64,000 bases of DNA from JALYRV01 sp040902895. Lineage in GTDB: Bacteria > Acidobacteriota > Vicinamibacteria > Vicinamibacterales > SCN-69-37. The position numbers and the translations under genes are program-made. Positions 49,915-58,689 of the stretch are shown piece after piece; within the stretch, counting starts at the first letter, position 1, and every line of letters begins with the position of its first letter. The notes below the pieces were generated by a model that was given only the letters and a program-made list of their open reading frames with translations, had not been told where the DNA came from and did no database searches. The DNA lies in the NCBI GenBank assembly GCA_040902895.1, contig JBBDWL010000078.1, positions 1-64,000 of the forward strand, given 5' to 3'.

Positions 49915-52260
49915 ATGAACGAGCTCACGTTCGCGCTGGCCATTCTGGCGTGGGGCCTGCTGCCGGGCCTGCTCGTGCTCTGGGTGGCCGGCGTCGAGTG
50001 GAGCGGCGTCGAACGCACCGCCGCCGCCCCGGGCATTTCACTCGCCGTTGTCGCCGGAGCCGCGTACGTCGCGGAAGTCGCCGGGCTGGCCATCAGACCC
50101 GTTCCAGTCTTCGGTGTGGTCGCGCTTCTTCTCACGATCGTCTTCGCGCTGCGGCGCGGATTCGGCGGACGCGCGCGAGTGCAGGTGCGCGGATGGCCCG
50201 GCGATCTGCCGCGCGCGCTTCGGTGGCTGCCATGGCTCGTCTGGCTGGCCCCGCTGGTGGTCGTCGCGCAGCTCGAGCCGCTCTCGAGCGGCGCCGTGCT
50301 GCCTCCGCCGCTGCACGACGGGCTCGATCACGCGAACTGGTTTCGGCTGATCTACGAGATCGGCTCGCTCAACCCGCATGAAGTCATGGCGCCCCCGCTC
50401 GACGCGGCCGGCAGGCCGGCGTATTACCCCTGGGGTCTGCATGGCTGGCTCGCGCTGGTGGCGCAGACGACGTCGCTCGATCCCATCGACGTGCTGATGC
50501 GCGCGTTCGTACTGATCAGCGCGGCGTTGCCGCTGTCGGTGTATGCCTTCACCGCCTGTTTCACCGGACGCGGCTGGACCGCGATGGCGGCGGCGGCGCT
50601 CAGTCTGGTGTTCTGGTGGATGCCGTATCAGGTGTGGGGATGGGGCGGCTATCCGTTGCTCGCCGGCGCGATTGCCGCACTTCCGGTCAGCCGCCTCGCG
50701 CTCGCGTCAGCGGAGCGGCGCCACATCGCCGCGGTCGTTGCGGCGGGCTTCTGCATGGCGGGGCTGCTCGTCATCCATCCCTCACAGCTGTTCTTCGCGC
50801 TGATCATCACGCTCGTGGTGAGCGTCACGCTCGCGTCCGGCGGCGTGCTGGCGTGGCGTGCGGCGCTGCCGTTCGTGGCCGTCTTCGCCACCGCGGCCAT
50901 GGCCCTCATCGCCGGCGGCGCCGTGTGGCCGCCGCTCGCGGAATTCATCGAGAAGGCGCGCACGATTGGCGCCGTCATCTCTGGCGATCCGCGGTATCGA
51001 TCGCCGATTGGTCCGTACTTCGACACACAGCTGCCGCTGCCCGATACGCTGCGCACCGGGTTGGCGGCCATGGCCGGTTTCGGGGCTGTCGTCGCGATCG
51101 TCAGCACGCGGTTGCGCCCGTTGCTCGTCCTGCATCTCGTGTTCGGCCTGCTCGTGCTGCTCGCGCGCCATCACACGTGGGCCACAAGTCTCTGGTATCA
51201 CCTGCCCGAGCGCATCTGGTACGCGCAAGTGGCCACGCTTCCGGTGCTGGCCGCGATCGGACTCGCCGGCGCCGTGCAGTGGATCACGCACGTCGCACGG
51301 CGCCGGATCGATCTGTCGCGCTGGCAATTCCTCGTCTGGGCCGTCGTCGCGTGGATCGTCTTCCTGCCGCTTCACGAAAGCTTCGTGCCCTGGGCAAACT
51401 GGCGTCTGTATCACGCCGTGCATCGCAATCCGCAGCTCGCGCTCACCGATCGCCGCGTGCTGCCCGACTTCGCCTGGATGCGCGCGAACATTCCGCGGGG
51501 CGAGATTCTCTTCAACGCGCCGGCCGACTGGGGCCTGCCGCTGCCGTTCACGGGCCATCGCACCATCTTCTGGTCGGGCGGCTACGCCATCGATCCCGCA
51601 ACACCCTGGAACGATTTTGTTGCGCTGATGCGGCGCGGCGATCCGCACACATCACACGCCGGCGCTGAGCTCTCGGCTCGCGGCATCCATTATGTGTATG
51701 CCGGGCGCCTGAGCACCGCGCTCCAGCGTCGCGGCCGCGAGCCGCTCCGCAGCGATGCATTGCGCCAGGCTGCCGGGTTCGACGTGCTGTACGAATCACC
51801 CACGGCGACCATCCTTCGTATTCCAGACGTGCGACCCACGCTGCTGCCGCTGCGCGACACGGAGCAGATCCGCTTCGAGGAGTTTTATCCGATGGAGCAG
51901 GACGGCGATCGCAAGTGGCGGTGGACGATGGGGAGCAGCCGGGTGGCGATTGGCTCCGGCGAAAGGACGGGCCTGGATTGCTTCGTACGGATTCTCGGGC
52001 CGGAACCGGATGCGTACGAGGTGCGCTTCAAGGGCGTGCCGCTCGAGTTCACGCCGCGCGGCCATCGGATTCCGGCTCTCGACGCGACAGAGAAGACAGC
52101 CGGGGAGGCGCACGGTAGCGCGCGCGCCGATCAGATCGAGCTCGAGATCGTGTCGCCAGCCATGACGCCGCCGGCGCAAGCCCCCGATCAGCGTGTGCTC
52201 GGCGTGCGCGTCACGAACATCGGGTTCGCGTGCGATATAGTTTCCGGTCGAGGTGCATGA
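49915..52260 (+). CDS. large polytopic membrane protein, probable GT-C type
   Basis: A 781-aa protein with about 12 membrane helices in the first 500 residues (LAILAWGLLPGLLVLWVAGV and others), then a soluble C-terminal domain of about 260 residues. Large loop segments such as LPPPLHDGLDHANWFRLIYE and AYYPWGLHGWLALVAQT carry acidic and aromatic residues, as in GT-C or DUF6541-like glycosyltransferases that use polyprenyl-phosphate sugars. It starts 25 bases after the GT2 gene and closes the glycan locus. Function by fold and context only. Confidence 0.75.
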   Translation: MNELTFALAILAWGLLPGLLVLWVAGVEWSGVERTAAAPGISLAVVAGAAYVAEVAGLAIRPVPVFGVVALLLTIVFALRRGFGGRARVQVRGWPGDLPRALRWLPWLVWLAPLVVVAQLEPLSSGAVLPPPLHDGLDHANWFRLIYEIGSLNPHEVMAPPLDAAGRPAYYPWGLHGWLALVAQTTSLDPIDVLMRAFVLISAALPLSVYAFTACFTGRGWTAMAAAALSLVFWWMPYQVWGWGGYPLLAGAIAALPVSRLALASAERRHIAAVVAAGFCMAGLLVIHPSQLFFALIITLVVSVTLASGGVLAWRAALPFVAVFATAAMALIAGGAVWPPLAEFIEKARTIGAVISGDPRYRSPIGPYFDTQLPLPDTLRTGLAAMAGFGAVVAIVSTRLRPLLVLHLVFGLLVLLARHHTWATSLWYHLPERIWYAQVATLPVLAAIGLAGAVQWITHVARRRIDLSRWQFLVWAVVAWIVFLPLHESFVPWANWRLYHAVHRNPQLALTDRRVLPDFAWMRANIPRGEILFNAPADWGLPLPFTGHRTIFWSGGYAIDPATPWNDFVALMRRGDPHTSHAGAELSARGIHYVYAGRLSTALQRRGREPLRSDALRQAAGFDVLYESPTATILRIPDVRPTLLPLRDTEQIRFEEFYPMEQDGDRKWRWTMGSSRVAIGSGERTGLDCFVRILGPEPDAYEVRFKGVPLEFTPRGHRIPALDATEKTAGEAHGSARADQIELEIVSPAMTPPAQAPDQRVLGVRVTNIGFACDIVSGRGA
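52236..52241 (+). promoter_or_regulatory. TATAGT -10-like box
   Basis: TATAGT lies 20 bases before the ATG of the DUF1579 gene, inside the end of the membrane protein gene, and could start a separate transcript. Confidence 0.35.
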
Positions 52261-52261
52261 C

Positions 52262-52825
52262 ATGCGCTTGTTCCGATTCGTTCCGTTGACTGCGATTGTC
52301 GTCGCGCTCGGCGCGGCCGCCACGGTGCACGCGGCCGGGCAGCAGATGCCGCCGACGCCAAAGCCAGGGCCTGAGCACGAGATCCTGAAAGCAGATGCCG
52401 GCACTTGGGATGCCGTGATCGAGCTCGTTCCGGCGCCTGGGGTTCCACCGATGACGTTCAAAGGCGTTGAAGTGAACACGCTGGGTTGCGGCGGCCTTTG
52501 TCTGGTCTCGGAGTTCAAGGGGGACCTGATGGGGCAGCCCTTCGAGGGGCGTGGGCTCTTTGTCTGGGATCCTGCAAAGAAACGATACGTCGGCAGCTGG
52601 ACCGATTCGATGTCGCTTGGGCTCGCGACCATGGAAGGCACTTGGGATCCGGCGGCGAAAACCCTGACCGGGTGGATGGAAGGTCCTGATCCGTCGGGCC
52701 AGCGCGTCAAACAGAAGACCGTCACGGAATCGCGCGGCAACACGCGAGTGATGAAAGCCTTTGCGACCGGTCCCGACGGCAAGGAGATGCAGACCATGAG
52801 CATCACCTATACGCGCCGGAAATAG
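52262..52825 (+). CDS. DUF1579-family secreted protein
   Basis: A 187-aa protein with a signal peptide (LTAIVVALGAAATVHAAGQ). The mature part shows KPGPEHEILKADAGTWDAVI, then C-G-G-L-C-LVSEFKGDLMG, FVWDPAKKRYVGSWTDSM and WDPAAKTLTGWME. This beta-barrel pattern is that of DUF1579, of unknown function. The start after the overlap with the upstream stop is ATG 52262 (GTG 52253 is in frame). Confidence 0.82.
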   Translation: MRLFRFVPLTAIVVALGAAATVHAAGQQMPPTPKPGPEHEILKADAGTWDAVIELVPAPGVPPMTFKGVEVNTLGCGGLCLVSEFKGDLMGQPFEGRGLFVWDPAKKRYVGSWTDSMSLGLATMEGTWDPAAKTLTGWMEGPDPSGQRVKQKTVTESRGNTRVMKAFATGPDGKEMQTMSITYTRRK

Positions 52826-52834
52826 GCAGCTCGC

Positions 52835-53515
52835 GTGGCGGGAGAGCCGGCGATCGATCTTCTCCCTCTCGATCGCCTCGATGATGTCGTCGACGTCTAC
52901 GCCGAGGCGTTCGCCGGCTATCCCGTCATGCGCTGTACGGTCGGAGAAGACGGCGACGTCGCAGCGCGCGAGCGGCGGCTGATTCGGCTGTTCGTGACGC
53001 GGCGAACGGCGCGCGGCGGGCCGATGTACGGAGTAAGTGGAAGTAAGGCGAGTAAGGCGAGTAAGGAAAGTAAGGAAAGTAAGGAAAGTAAGCCCGGTGA
53101 GCTGCTCGGTGCGATTCTGCTCACCATGCCGCGCGAGCCCGAGCCGCCGCCGGATGTCGCCGAGATGGCCGCGGCTGCGTGGCGCGATCTTGGCGAAGAC
53201 GCACGGCTCCGATACGAGGCCTACGCCGAAACCGCCAGCCGCCTGTTCCCTGCCGAACCGCACCACCACCTCAACATGATCGGCGTCAGACCGTCGCACA
53301 AGGGCAGCGGCATCGGCCGGCGGCTGCTCGAGTTCGTGCGGCGCATGGCCGAAGACGACCCCGAATCCGCCGGCGTGTCGCTCTCGACTGAAAATCCGCG
53401 CAATGTCGACTTGTATCGCCATGTCGGCTATGAGGTCACCGGTCACGCCCCGATCCGCTTCACCGAGGGCGCTCCTGCCTATGAAACCTGGAGCATGTTC
53501 CTCAGGATTAGATAA
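52835..53515 (+). CDS. GNAT-family acetyltransferase with minisatellite-encoded insert
   Basis: A 226-aa GNAT protein (GTG start). The acetyl-CoA site is IGVRPSHKGSGIGRRLLEFV, followed by SLSTENPRNVDLYRHVGYEV, the usual last strands. Between YGVSG and PGELLGAILL lies the run SKASKASKESKESKESK, coded by the 9-bp minisatellite at 53042-53092. The insert sits in a loop before a core strand and may be tolerated or length-variable. Substrate unknown. Confidence 0.83.
   Translation: MAGEPAIDLLPLDRLDDVVDVYAEAFAGYPVMRCTVGEDGDVAARERRLIRLFVTRRTARGGPMYGVSGSKASKASKESKESKESKPGELLGAILLTMPREPEPPPDVAEMAAAAWRDLGEDARLRYEAYAETASRLFPAEPHHHLNMIGVRPSHKGSGIGRRLLEFVRRMAEDDPESAGVSLSTENPRNVDLYRHVGYEVTGHAPIRFTEGAPAYETWSMFLRIR
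53042..53092. repeat. 9-bp minisatellite inside the GNAT gene
   Basis: AGTAAGGCG twice, AGTAAGGAA three times, then AGTAAG. It is the reverse complement of the family at 35-87 and 61147-61199. The 9-bp unit keeps the reading frame. Confidence 0.88.
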
Positions 53516-53526
53516 ACTTCCCTTCC

Positions 53527-54762
53527 ATGCTCAACTTTGATTTCACCGAAGAACAGCGCCTGCTCGAACAAACCGTTCGCGAATGGGGCGCGAAGGAAGT
53601 GCAGCCGGGCATCCGCGAGCTCGATCGCGCGCACAAGTTCGATCCGAAAGTCCTGCCGCGGATGGCGGAGCTCGGTCTGCTCGGCTGCTCGGTGCCGCAG
53701 GAGTACGGCGGTGCCGGCATGGACTACATCTCGCTCGGCATCGTCAGCGAAGAGCTCGAGTACGTCGACACGTCGCTGCGCGTGATCATGTCGGTGCACG
53801 CCGGCCTGAACTGCCTCACGCTGCTGGCGTGGGGCACCGAAGATCAGAAGCAGCGGTATCTGGTGCCGCAGGCGAAGGGCGAAAAGATCGCGACGTACGG
53901 GTTGACCGAGCCGGCCGCGGGCAGCGATGCGCGCGGCATTCAGACGGTCGCGATCAAGAAAGGCGATCGCTACCACCTGACCGGCGAGAAGATGTGGATC
54001 TCGCTGGCCGACATCGCCGACAACTATCTGGTGTTCGCGTGGACCGATCTCGACAAGAAGCGCCAGCGCGATCCGAACGGCCTCAGCGCGTTCATCGTCG
54101 AGCGCAAGTTCAAGGGATTTTCGAGCGGGACGCTGAAAGAAAAGTGGGGCATCCTCGCAGGCAACACCGGCTTCTTCAAGATGGAAGACATGGACGTGCC
54201 GGCCGAGAATCTGCTCGGCCGCGAAGGCGAAGGGTTCAAGATCGCCATGTTCGCGCTCGATCAGGGGCGCTACACCGTGGCCGCGGGCGCGACGGGACTG
54301 ATCCGGGCGTGCCGCGACGCAAGCGTCACATACGCGAAGGATCGCAAGACGTTCGGCGTCGAGATTGGCCAGCACCAGCTCGTGAAGCAGATGATCGCGA
54401 ACATGGAGTCTGACTACCAGAACTCGCGGCTGCTCTGGATGCGGGCCGGATGGATGAAGAATATCGGCCGCCGCAACACGCGCGAAACTGGTCTCGCGAA
54501 GTGGTTCGCGACGGTGGCGTCGGAGCGCTGCGCGGGCGACGCCGTGCAGGTGCACGGCGCCAACGGCTACTCAGACGAATATCCGGTCGGCCGCTTCTAT
54601 CGCAACTGCAAGGGCGCGGTGATCTACGAAGGCACGCGCGAGATTCATACGTTGATGCAGGCCGACTACGTCCTGGGGTACCGCCAGGACAGGCCCACGC
54701 GCTGCGAGTTACCCCCCTTCGCCGCTGAAGCGGCGTCGGCGGGCAGGCCCGCAGGGGAATAA
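53527..54762 (+). CDS. acyl-CoA dehydrogenase
   Basis: A 411-aa FAD flavoprotein that oxidises acyl-CoA to the enoyl-CoA in fatty or amino acid breakdown. Seen are EYGGAGMDYISLGIVSEELE, TYGLTEPAAGSDARGIQT (flavin site), EKMWISLADIADNY, FGVEIGQHQLVKQMI and GAVIYEGTREIHTLMQADYV, with the base Glu in YEGTRE. The signature fits the short-chain/butyryl or glutaryl-like group. The last 20 residues (ELPPFAAEAASAGRPAGE) look as if derived from a GC-rich hairpin. glpX follows three bases later. Confidence 0.93.
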   Translation: MLNFDFTEEQRLLEQTVREWGAKEVQPGIRELDRAHKFDPKVLPRMAELGLLGCSVPQEYGGAGMDYISLGIVSEELEYVDTSLRVIMSVHAGLNCLTLLAWGTEDQKQRYLVPQAKGEKIATYGLTEPAAGSDARGIQTVAIKKGDRYHLTGEKMWISLADIADNYLVFAWTDLDKKRQRDPNGLSAFIVERKFKGFSSGTLKEKWGILAGNTGFFKMEDMDVPAENLLGREGEGFKIAMFALDQGRYTVAAGATGLIRACRDASVTYAKDRKTFGVEIGQHQLVKQMIANMESDYQNSRLLWMRAGWMKNIGRRNTRETGLAKWFATVASERCAGDAVQVHGANGYSDEYPVGRFYRNCKGAVIYEGTREIHTLMQADYVLGYRQDRPTRCELPPFAAEAASAGRPAGE

Positions 54763-54765
54763 TCC

Positions 54766-55767
54766 ATGCAACAGCAGGATCCCGATCTCTCGCTCGACTT
54801 CCTGCGCGTCGTCGAACAGGCCGCCATCGCCTGCGCGCACACGATGGGTTTTGGCGATGCGCACGCGGCCGATCAGGCGGCGGTCGAGGCCATGCGCACG
54901 TGCATGGACACGGTGCCGATCGACGGCACCATCGTCATCGGCGAAGGGGAGCGTGACGAGGCGCCGATGTTGTTCATCGGCGAGCGCGTCGGACTCGCGG
55001 CAAAGATGCCGGCCGGAAAGACGGACGGCTATCCGAAGGTGGATATCGCCGTCGACCCGCTCGAAGGCACGAACCTGTGCGCGACCGGCGCGCCGAACGC
55101 GCTGGCCGTGCTCGCGGCATCGAGCGGCGGCGGCCTGCTGCACGCGCCCGATCTCTACATGGAGAAGCTGGTCGTCGGGCCCAGCTCGAAAGACAAGGTC
55201 GATCTCGACAAACCGGTCGCCGAGAACCTGCGCAACATCGCGGACGCACTTGGCCGCGGCGTCAAAGATCTCGTCGTCGTGGTGCTGGAGCGCGAGCGGC
55301 ACGCGAAGCTGATTGCAGATATTCGCGCCACCGGCGCGCGCATCCGGCTGATTCCCGACGGCGATCTGTCGGCGGGCATTGCCGCGGCGGTCGTCGGCAG
55401 CGGCGTGCACGCGGTGATGGGCATCGGCGGCGCTCCGGAAGGCGTGCTGACGGCCGCGGCGATGCGATGCCTGAACGGCGAAATCTTCGCGCGCCTGGTG
55501 GTGAAGACGCCCGAGCACGAAGAGCGCTGCCGCGCGATGGGGATCACCGACTTTCGCAGAGTCTACAAGTCAGCCGACCTCGCGTCGGCCGACTCGATCA
55601 TCTTCGCTGCGACAGGCGTCACCGACGGTACGCTGATGCGCGGCGTCAGGTTCTTCGGCGACGGCATCCGCACCAGCTCGATCGTCATGCAGACCAGCCC
55701 GCACCTCATTCGCTTCATCGAGACCATTCATGTGAAGAGCGATCGCAACGTGAAGATTCAGTTCTAA
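54766..55767 (+). CDS. glpX: class II fructose-1,6-bisphosphatase
   Basis: A 333-aa GlpX, the gluconeogenic phosphatase. Motifs: MDTVPIDGTIVIGEGERDEA, VDIAVDPLEGTNLCATGAPN (metal and substrate site), ADIRATGARIRLIPDGDLSA and VMGIGGAPEGVLTAAAMRCL. Family length and all key acidic residues are kept. It starts three bases after the acyl-CoA dehydrogenase stop, so the two probably share a transcript. Confidence 0.95.
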   Translation: MQQQDPDLSLDFLRVVEQAAIACAHTMGFGDAHAADQAAVEAMRTCMDTVPIDGTIVIGEGERDEAPMLFIGERVGLAAKMPAGKTDGYPKVDIAVDPLEGTNLCATGAPNALAVLAASSGGGLLHAPDLYMEKLVVGPSSKDKVDLDKPVAENLRNIADALGRGVKDLVVVVLERERHAKLIADIRATGARIRLIPDGDLSAGIAAAVVGSGVHAVMGIGGAPEGVLTAAAMRCLNGEIFARLVVKTPEHEERCRAMGITDFRRVYKSADLASADSIIFAATGVTDGTLMRGVRFFGDGIRTSSIVMQTSPHLIRFIETIHVKSDRNVKIQF

Positions 55768-55796
55768 GGCGGGGGCAGGGGTCCCCGCGCCTGGCA

Positions 55797-56984
55797 ATGA
55801 CTTCCTGGTTCCGCAACCAGCTCGCCGTCACCATCGCGAGCTTCATCGGCTTCATGGGCTTCACGCTCGTGATGCCGTTCCTGCCGATTTACTTCGTCGA
55901 GCTCGGCCTTCGCGACACGGGACAGATCGCGCTGTGGACCGGCTTCTCGATGGGCGTGACCCCGGCGCTCACCGCGGTGCTGGCGCCGGCCTGGGGACGG
56001 CTCGCCGATCGCTTCGGCCGCAAGATCATGGTCGAGCGCTCGCTCCTGTCATTCGTGATCGTGATGGGCGCCATGGCATTCGTGACCGAACCGTGGCACG
56101 TTTTCGCGCTGCGCGCCGTGCAGGGTCTGTTTGCCGGCTACGGCGCGCTGACGCTGACGATGGCGGCGGAGTCGGCGCCGGCGCACCGAATGGCCGACGC
56201 GATTGGGTACGTGCACACGGCGCAGCGGCTTGGTCCGGCCCTCGGTCCGGTCATCGGCGGCTCGCTGGCGCACGTCGTGGGTCTGCGCAACACATTCCTC
56301 GTGGCGAGCGCCTGTTATCTGTTGGCCGTGCTGCTCGTGTACTTCCTGTATCGGGAAGCGCCGCATGCCGAAGGAGATGAGCCGGAGGCGCGCGGGCGTG
56401 TGTCGTTCCGCGACGTGCTGTCGTTCGAGAATTTCATCATTCTGATGCTCGTCGTCTTCGGTTTGCAGTTCATCGACCGCAGCTTCGGTCCCATTCTGAC
56501 CTTGTATCTCGATGCCGCGGGCGTCGAGGCCGACCGGGTCGTGCTGATCGCGGGCGTGATCTTTTCGGTCGCGGCCGGCGCCGGCGCCCTCGGCAACTAT
56601 GCCGCGGCGCGGATGCTCGAAGTCAGACACGCGCGCTTCGTGCTGGCCGGCAGCGCGTCGGCGTCGATGCTGGCGTCGGCCGTCTTCGCGATCGAGCCGC
56701 CCGTATGGGTGATGATCGCGGCGGCGGCGGTGTTCGGTCTCGGCATCGGCGCGGCGATGACGACGGCGTATGCGGAAGCGGGAAAAGTCATCCCGCCCGG
56801 ATCGCACGGCGCCGGCTTTGGACTGCTGACGACCGCGTCGTTGTCGGGCCTGGCGCTCAGCCCGGTGTTCGGTGGACTGATCGGCGCGACGAGCATGAAT
56901 GCCGTGTTCGTGGCCAACGCCGTGGGACTTGGATTGCTGGCGACGCTGGTGATGCGGCGGATGCGTGATGCCGGCAGCCGATAA
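55797..56984 (+). CDS. MFS transporter, drug-efflux type
   Basis: A 395-aa protein with 12 membrane helices. Motif A between helices 2 and 3 reads GRLADRFGRKIMVERSLL. Helix 5 has AIGYVHTAQRLGPALGPVIG, as in MdtG/TetA-like drug:H+ antiporters. I chose ATG 55797, 29 bases after glpX. A short G/C hairpin (GCGGGG..CCCCGC) lies between them at about 55771-55790 and may act as a weak terminator or attenuator. Substrate unknown. Confidence 0.88.
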   Translation: MTSWFRNQLAVTIASFIGFMGFTLVMPFLPIYFVELGLRDTGQIALWTGFSMGVTPALTAVLAPAWGRLADRFGRKIMVERSLLSFVIVMGAMAFVTEPWHVFALRAVQGLFAGYGALTLTMAAESAPAHRMADAIGYVHTAQRLGPALGPVIGGSLAHVVGLRNTFLVASACYLLAVLLVYFLYREAPHAEGDEPEARGRVSFRDVLSFENFIILMLVVFGLQFIDRSFGPILTLYLDAAGVEADRVVLIAGVIFSVAAGAGALGNYAAARMLEVRHARFVLAGSASASMLASAVFAIEPPVWVMIAAAAVFGLGIGAAMTTAYAEAGKVIPPGSHGAGFGLLTTASLSGLALSPVFGGLIGATSMNAVFVANAVGLGLLATLVMRRMRDAGSR

Positions 56985-57576
56985 AACGCTGAGCGCCGAC
57001 GATCCGCAGGCGCTCGACCGCGCGGCTGATGTGATTGCACGCGGCGGTGTCGTCGCGGTGCCGACCGAAACGTTCTATGGCCTTGCAGCGGATGCGGCCC
57101 ATGCCGACGCGGTGGCGCGGATCTTCGAGATCAAAGGACGGCCCGCCACGCTCGCCCTGCCGCTCGTGGCGGCCAGTCTGCAGCAGGTGATCGATCTGCT
57201 CGGATCGCTCGACGCGCAGTCCGAAAAAGCCGCGCGCATCTTCTGGCCCGGACCGCTATCGCTGGTGCTTAGCGCCGGCAACCGCACCGTCGCCATCCGC
57301 GTCCCCGCGCATGACTTCGTGCGCGCGCTTGCCGGACGCGCCGGCGTCCTGTTGACCGCGACCAGCGCGAACAAGACCGGAGCGCCACCCGCCGAGACAG
57401 CACGCGCCGTGGCGGCCTCGCTCGAGGGCCTCGTCGATCTGATCATCGATGGCGGACCGACGCCTGGCGGCAAGCCCTCGACCATTGCGGATCTGCGCGG
57501 CGTCGGTGGCGCGGCGCCGCGGCTGGTGCGCGACGGCGCGGTTGCGTGGAGCCGGGTGCTAGAATCGCTGCAGTAG
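56968..57576 (+). CDS. threonylcarbamoyl-AMP synthase (Sua5/YciO/YrdC)
   Basis: A 202-aa enzyme that makes L-threonylcarbamoyladenylate for tRNA t6A37. Seen are GGVVAVPTETFYGLAADAAH, IKGRPATLALPLV with a shortened K-x-R binding motif, FWPGPLSLVLSAG, VAIRVPAHDFVRALA and LLTATSANKTGAPPA. It has the TsaC length, without the C-terminal Sua5 domain. ATG 56968 overlaps the MFS stop by 17 bases; hflX starts at the base after its stop. Confidence 0.92.
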   Translation: MPAADKTLSADDPQALDRAADVIARGGVVAVPTETFYGLAADAAHADAVARIFEIKGRPATLALPLVAASLQQVIDLLGSLDAQSEKAARIFWPGPLSLVLSAGNRTVAIRVPAHDFVRALAGRAGVLLTATSANKTGAPPAETARAVAASLEGLVDLIIDGGPTPGGKPSTIADLRGVGGAAPRLVRDGAVAWSRVLESLQ

Positions 57577-58689
57577 ATGAAAGAGCGCGCGGCCCTCGTC
57601 GGTGTCACCACCAAGAACTCACGGCGTATCGATCCTGACCTCGCTCTGGAAGAGCTGGAAGGCCTGGCCATGGCCGCCGGCGCCGCCGTGACGCTCAAAG
57701 TCATACAGGAGCGGCCGAAGCCCGACGCGGCCACGTTCATCGGCAGCGGCAAGGTGCTGTCGCTGGCGAAGGCGTGCGACGAGTCGCATGTCGACACCGT
57801 CATCTTCGACAACGAGCTTTCGCCGGCGCAGCTGCGCAATCTCGAGACGGCGCTCGGCCGCAAGGTGCTCGATCGCACCCAGCTGATTCTCGACATCTTC
57901 GCGCGGCGGGCGCGCACGCGCGAAGGCAAGCTGCAGGTCGAGCTCGCGCAGCTGCACTACCTGATGCCGCGCCTGGTCGGATCCTCCGAGGCGCTCTCGC
58001 GCCTCGGCGGCGGCATCGGCACGCGCGGCCCCGGCGAAACGAAGCTCGAGACGGATCGCCGGCGCATCCGCCATCGCATCTCGGTGCTCGAGCGCGAGAT
58101 CAACGACGTCAGCCGCCGGCGCGCGCATCTGCGCGATCGCCGCAGCAAGAACGCGCAGCCGACCGTGGCGCTGGTGGGCTACACGAACGCGGGCAAGTCG
58201 ACGCTCTTCAACCTGCTGACCGGCGCGGGCACGGTGGCGTCGAATGCGCTGTTCGTGACGCTCGATCCCCTGATCCGGCGCGTGCGGCTGGCCGACGGCG
58301 GACAGATCCTGCTCTCGGACACCGTTGGATTCATCGATCGCCTGCCGCATCAGCTCGTCGCCGCGTTTCATGCAACGCTCGAGGAGGTGGCGGCGGCCGA
58401 TCTGCTGCTGCACGTCATCGACGGATCGGCGCACGATCTCGAGCGCCGCGAGGAGGCCGTCAACACCGTGCTTCGCGAAGTCGGCGCCGACAAGGTGCCT
58501 GTCGTCGAAGTCGTCAACAAGATCGACGTGATGGAGCGCGACGCGCTCGACCGGCTGCGCTACATGCGGCCGAACGCCGTCTTCATCAGCGCCGCGACAG
58601 GGAAGGGCAAGGCGGATCTGCTTGATGCCATCTTGGCCGTCCCGCTGCCGCGATGGGCCGACCGGAAGCCGAAGGTGCTCACTGCGTAG
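57577..58689 (+). CDS. hflX: ribosome-associated GTPase HflX
   Basis: A 370-aa GTPase that rescues or splits stalled ribosomes. The N-terminal domain has FIGSGKVLSLAKAC, FDNELSPAQLRNLE, DRTQLILDIFARRA and GIGTRGPGETKLETDRR. The G domain has GYTNAGKSTLFN (G1), LSDTVGFIDRLPH (G3) and VVNKIDVME (G4). Full length. Starts directly after the stop of the t6A gene, so it is in the same operon. Confidence 0.95.
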   Translation: MKERAALVGVTTKNSRRIDPDLALEELEGLAMAAGAAVTLKVIQERPKPDAATFIGSGKVLSLAKACDESHVDTVIFDNELSPAQLRNLETALGRKVLDRTQLILDIFARRARTREGKLQVELAQLHYLMPRLVGSSEALSRLGGGIGTRGPGETKLETDRRRIRHRISVLEREINDVSRRRAHLRDRRSKNAQPTVALVGYTNAGKSTLFNLLTGAGTVASNALFVTLDPLIRRVRLADGGQILLSDTVGFIDRLPHQLVAAFHATLEEVAAADLLLHVIDGSAHDLERREEAVNTVLREVGADKVPVVEVVNKIDVMERDALDRLRYMRPNAVFISAATGKGKADLLDAILAVPLPRWADRKPKVLTA

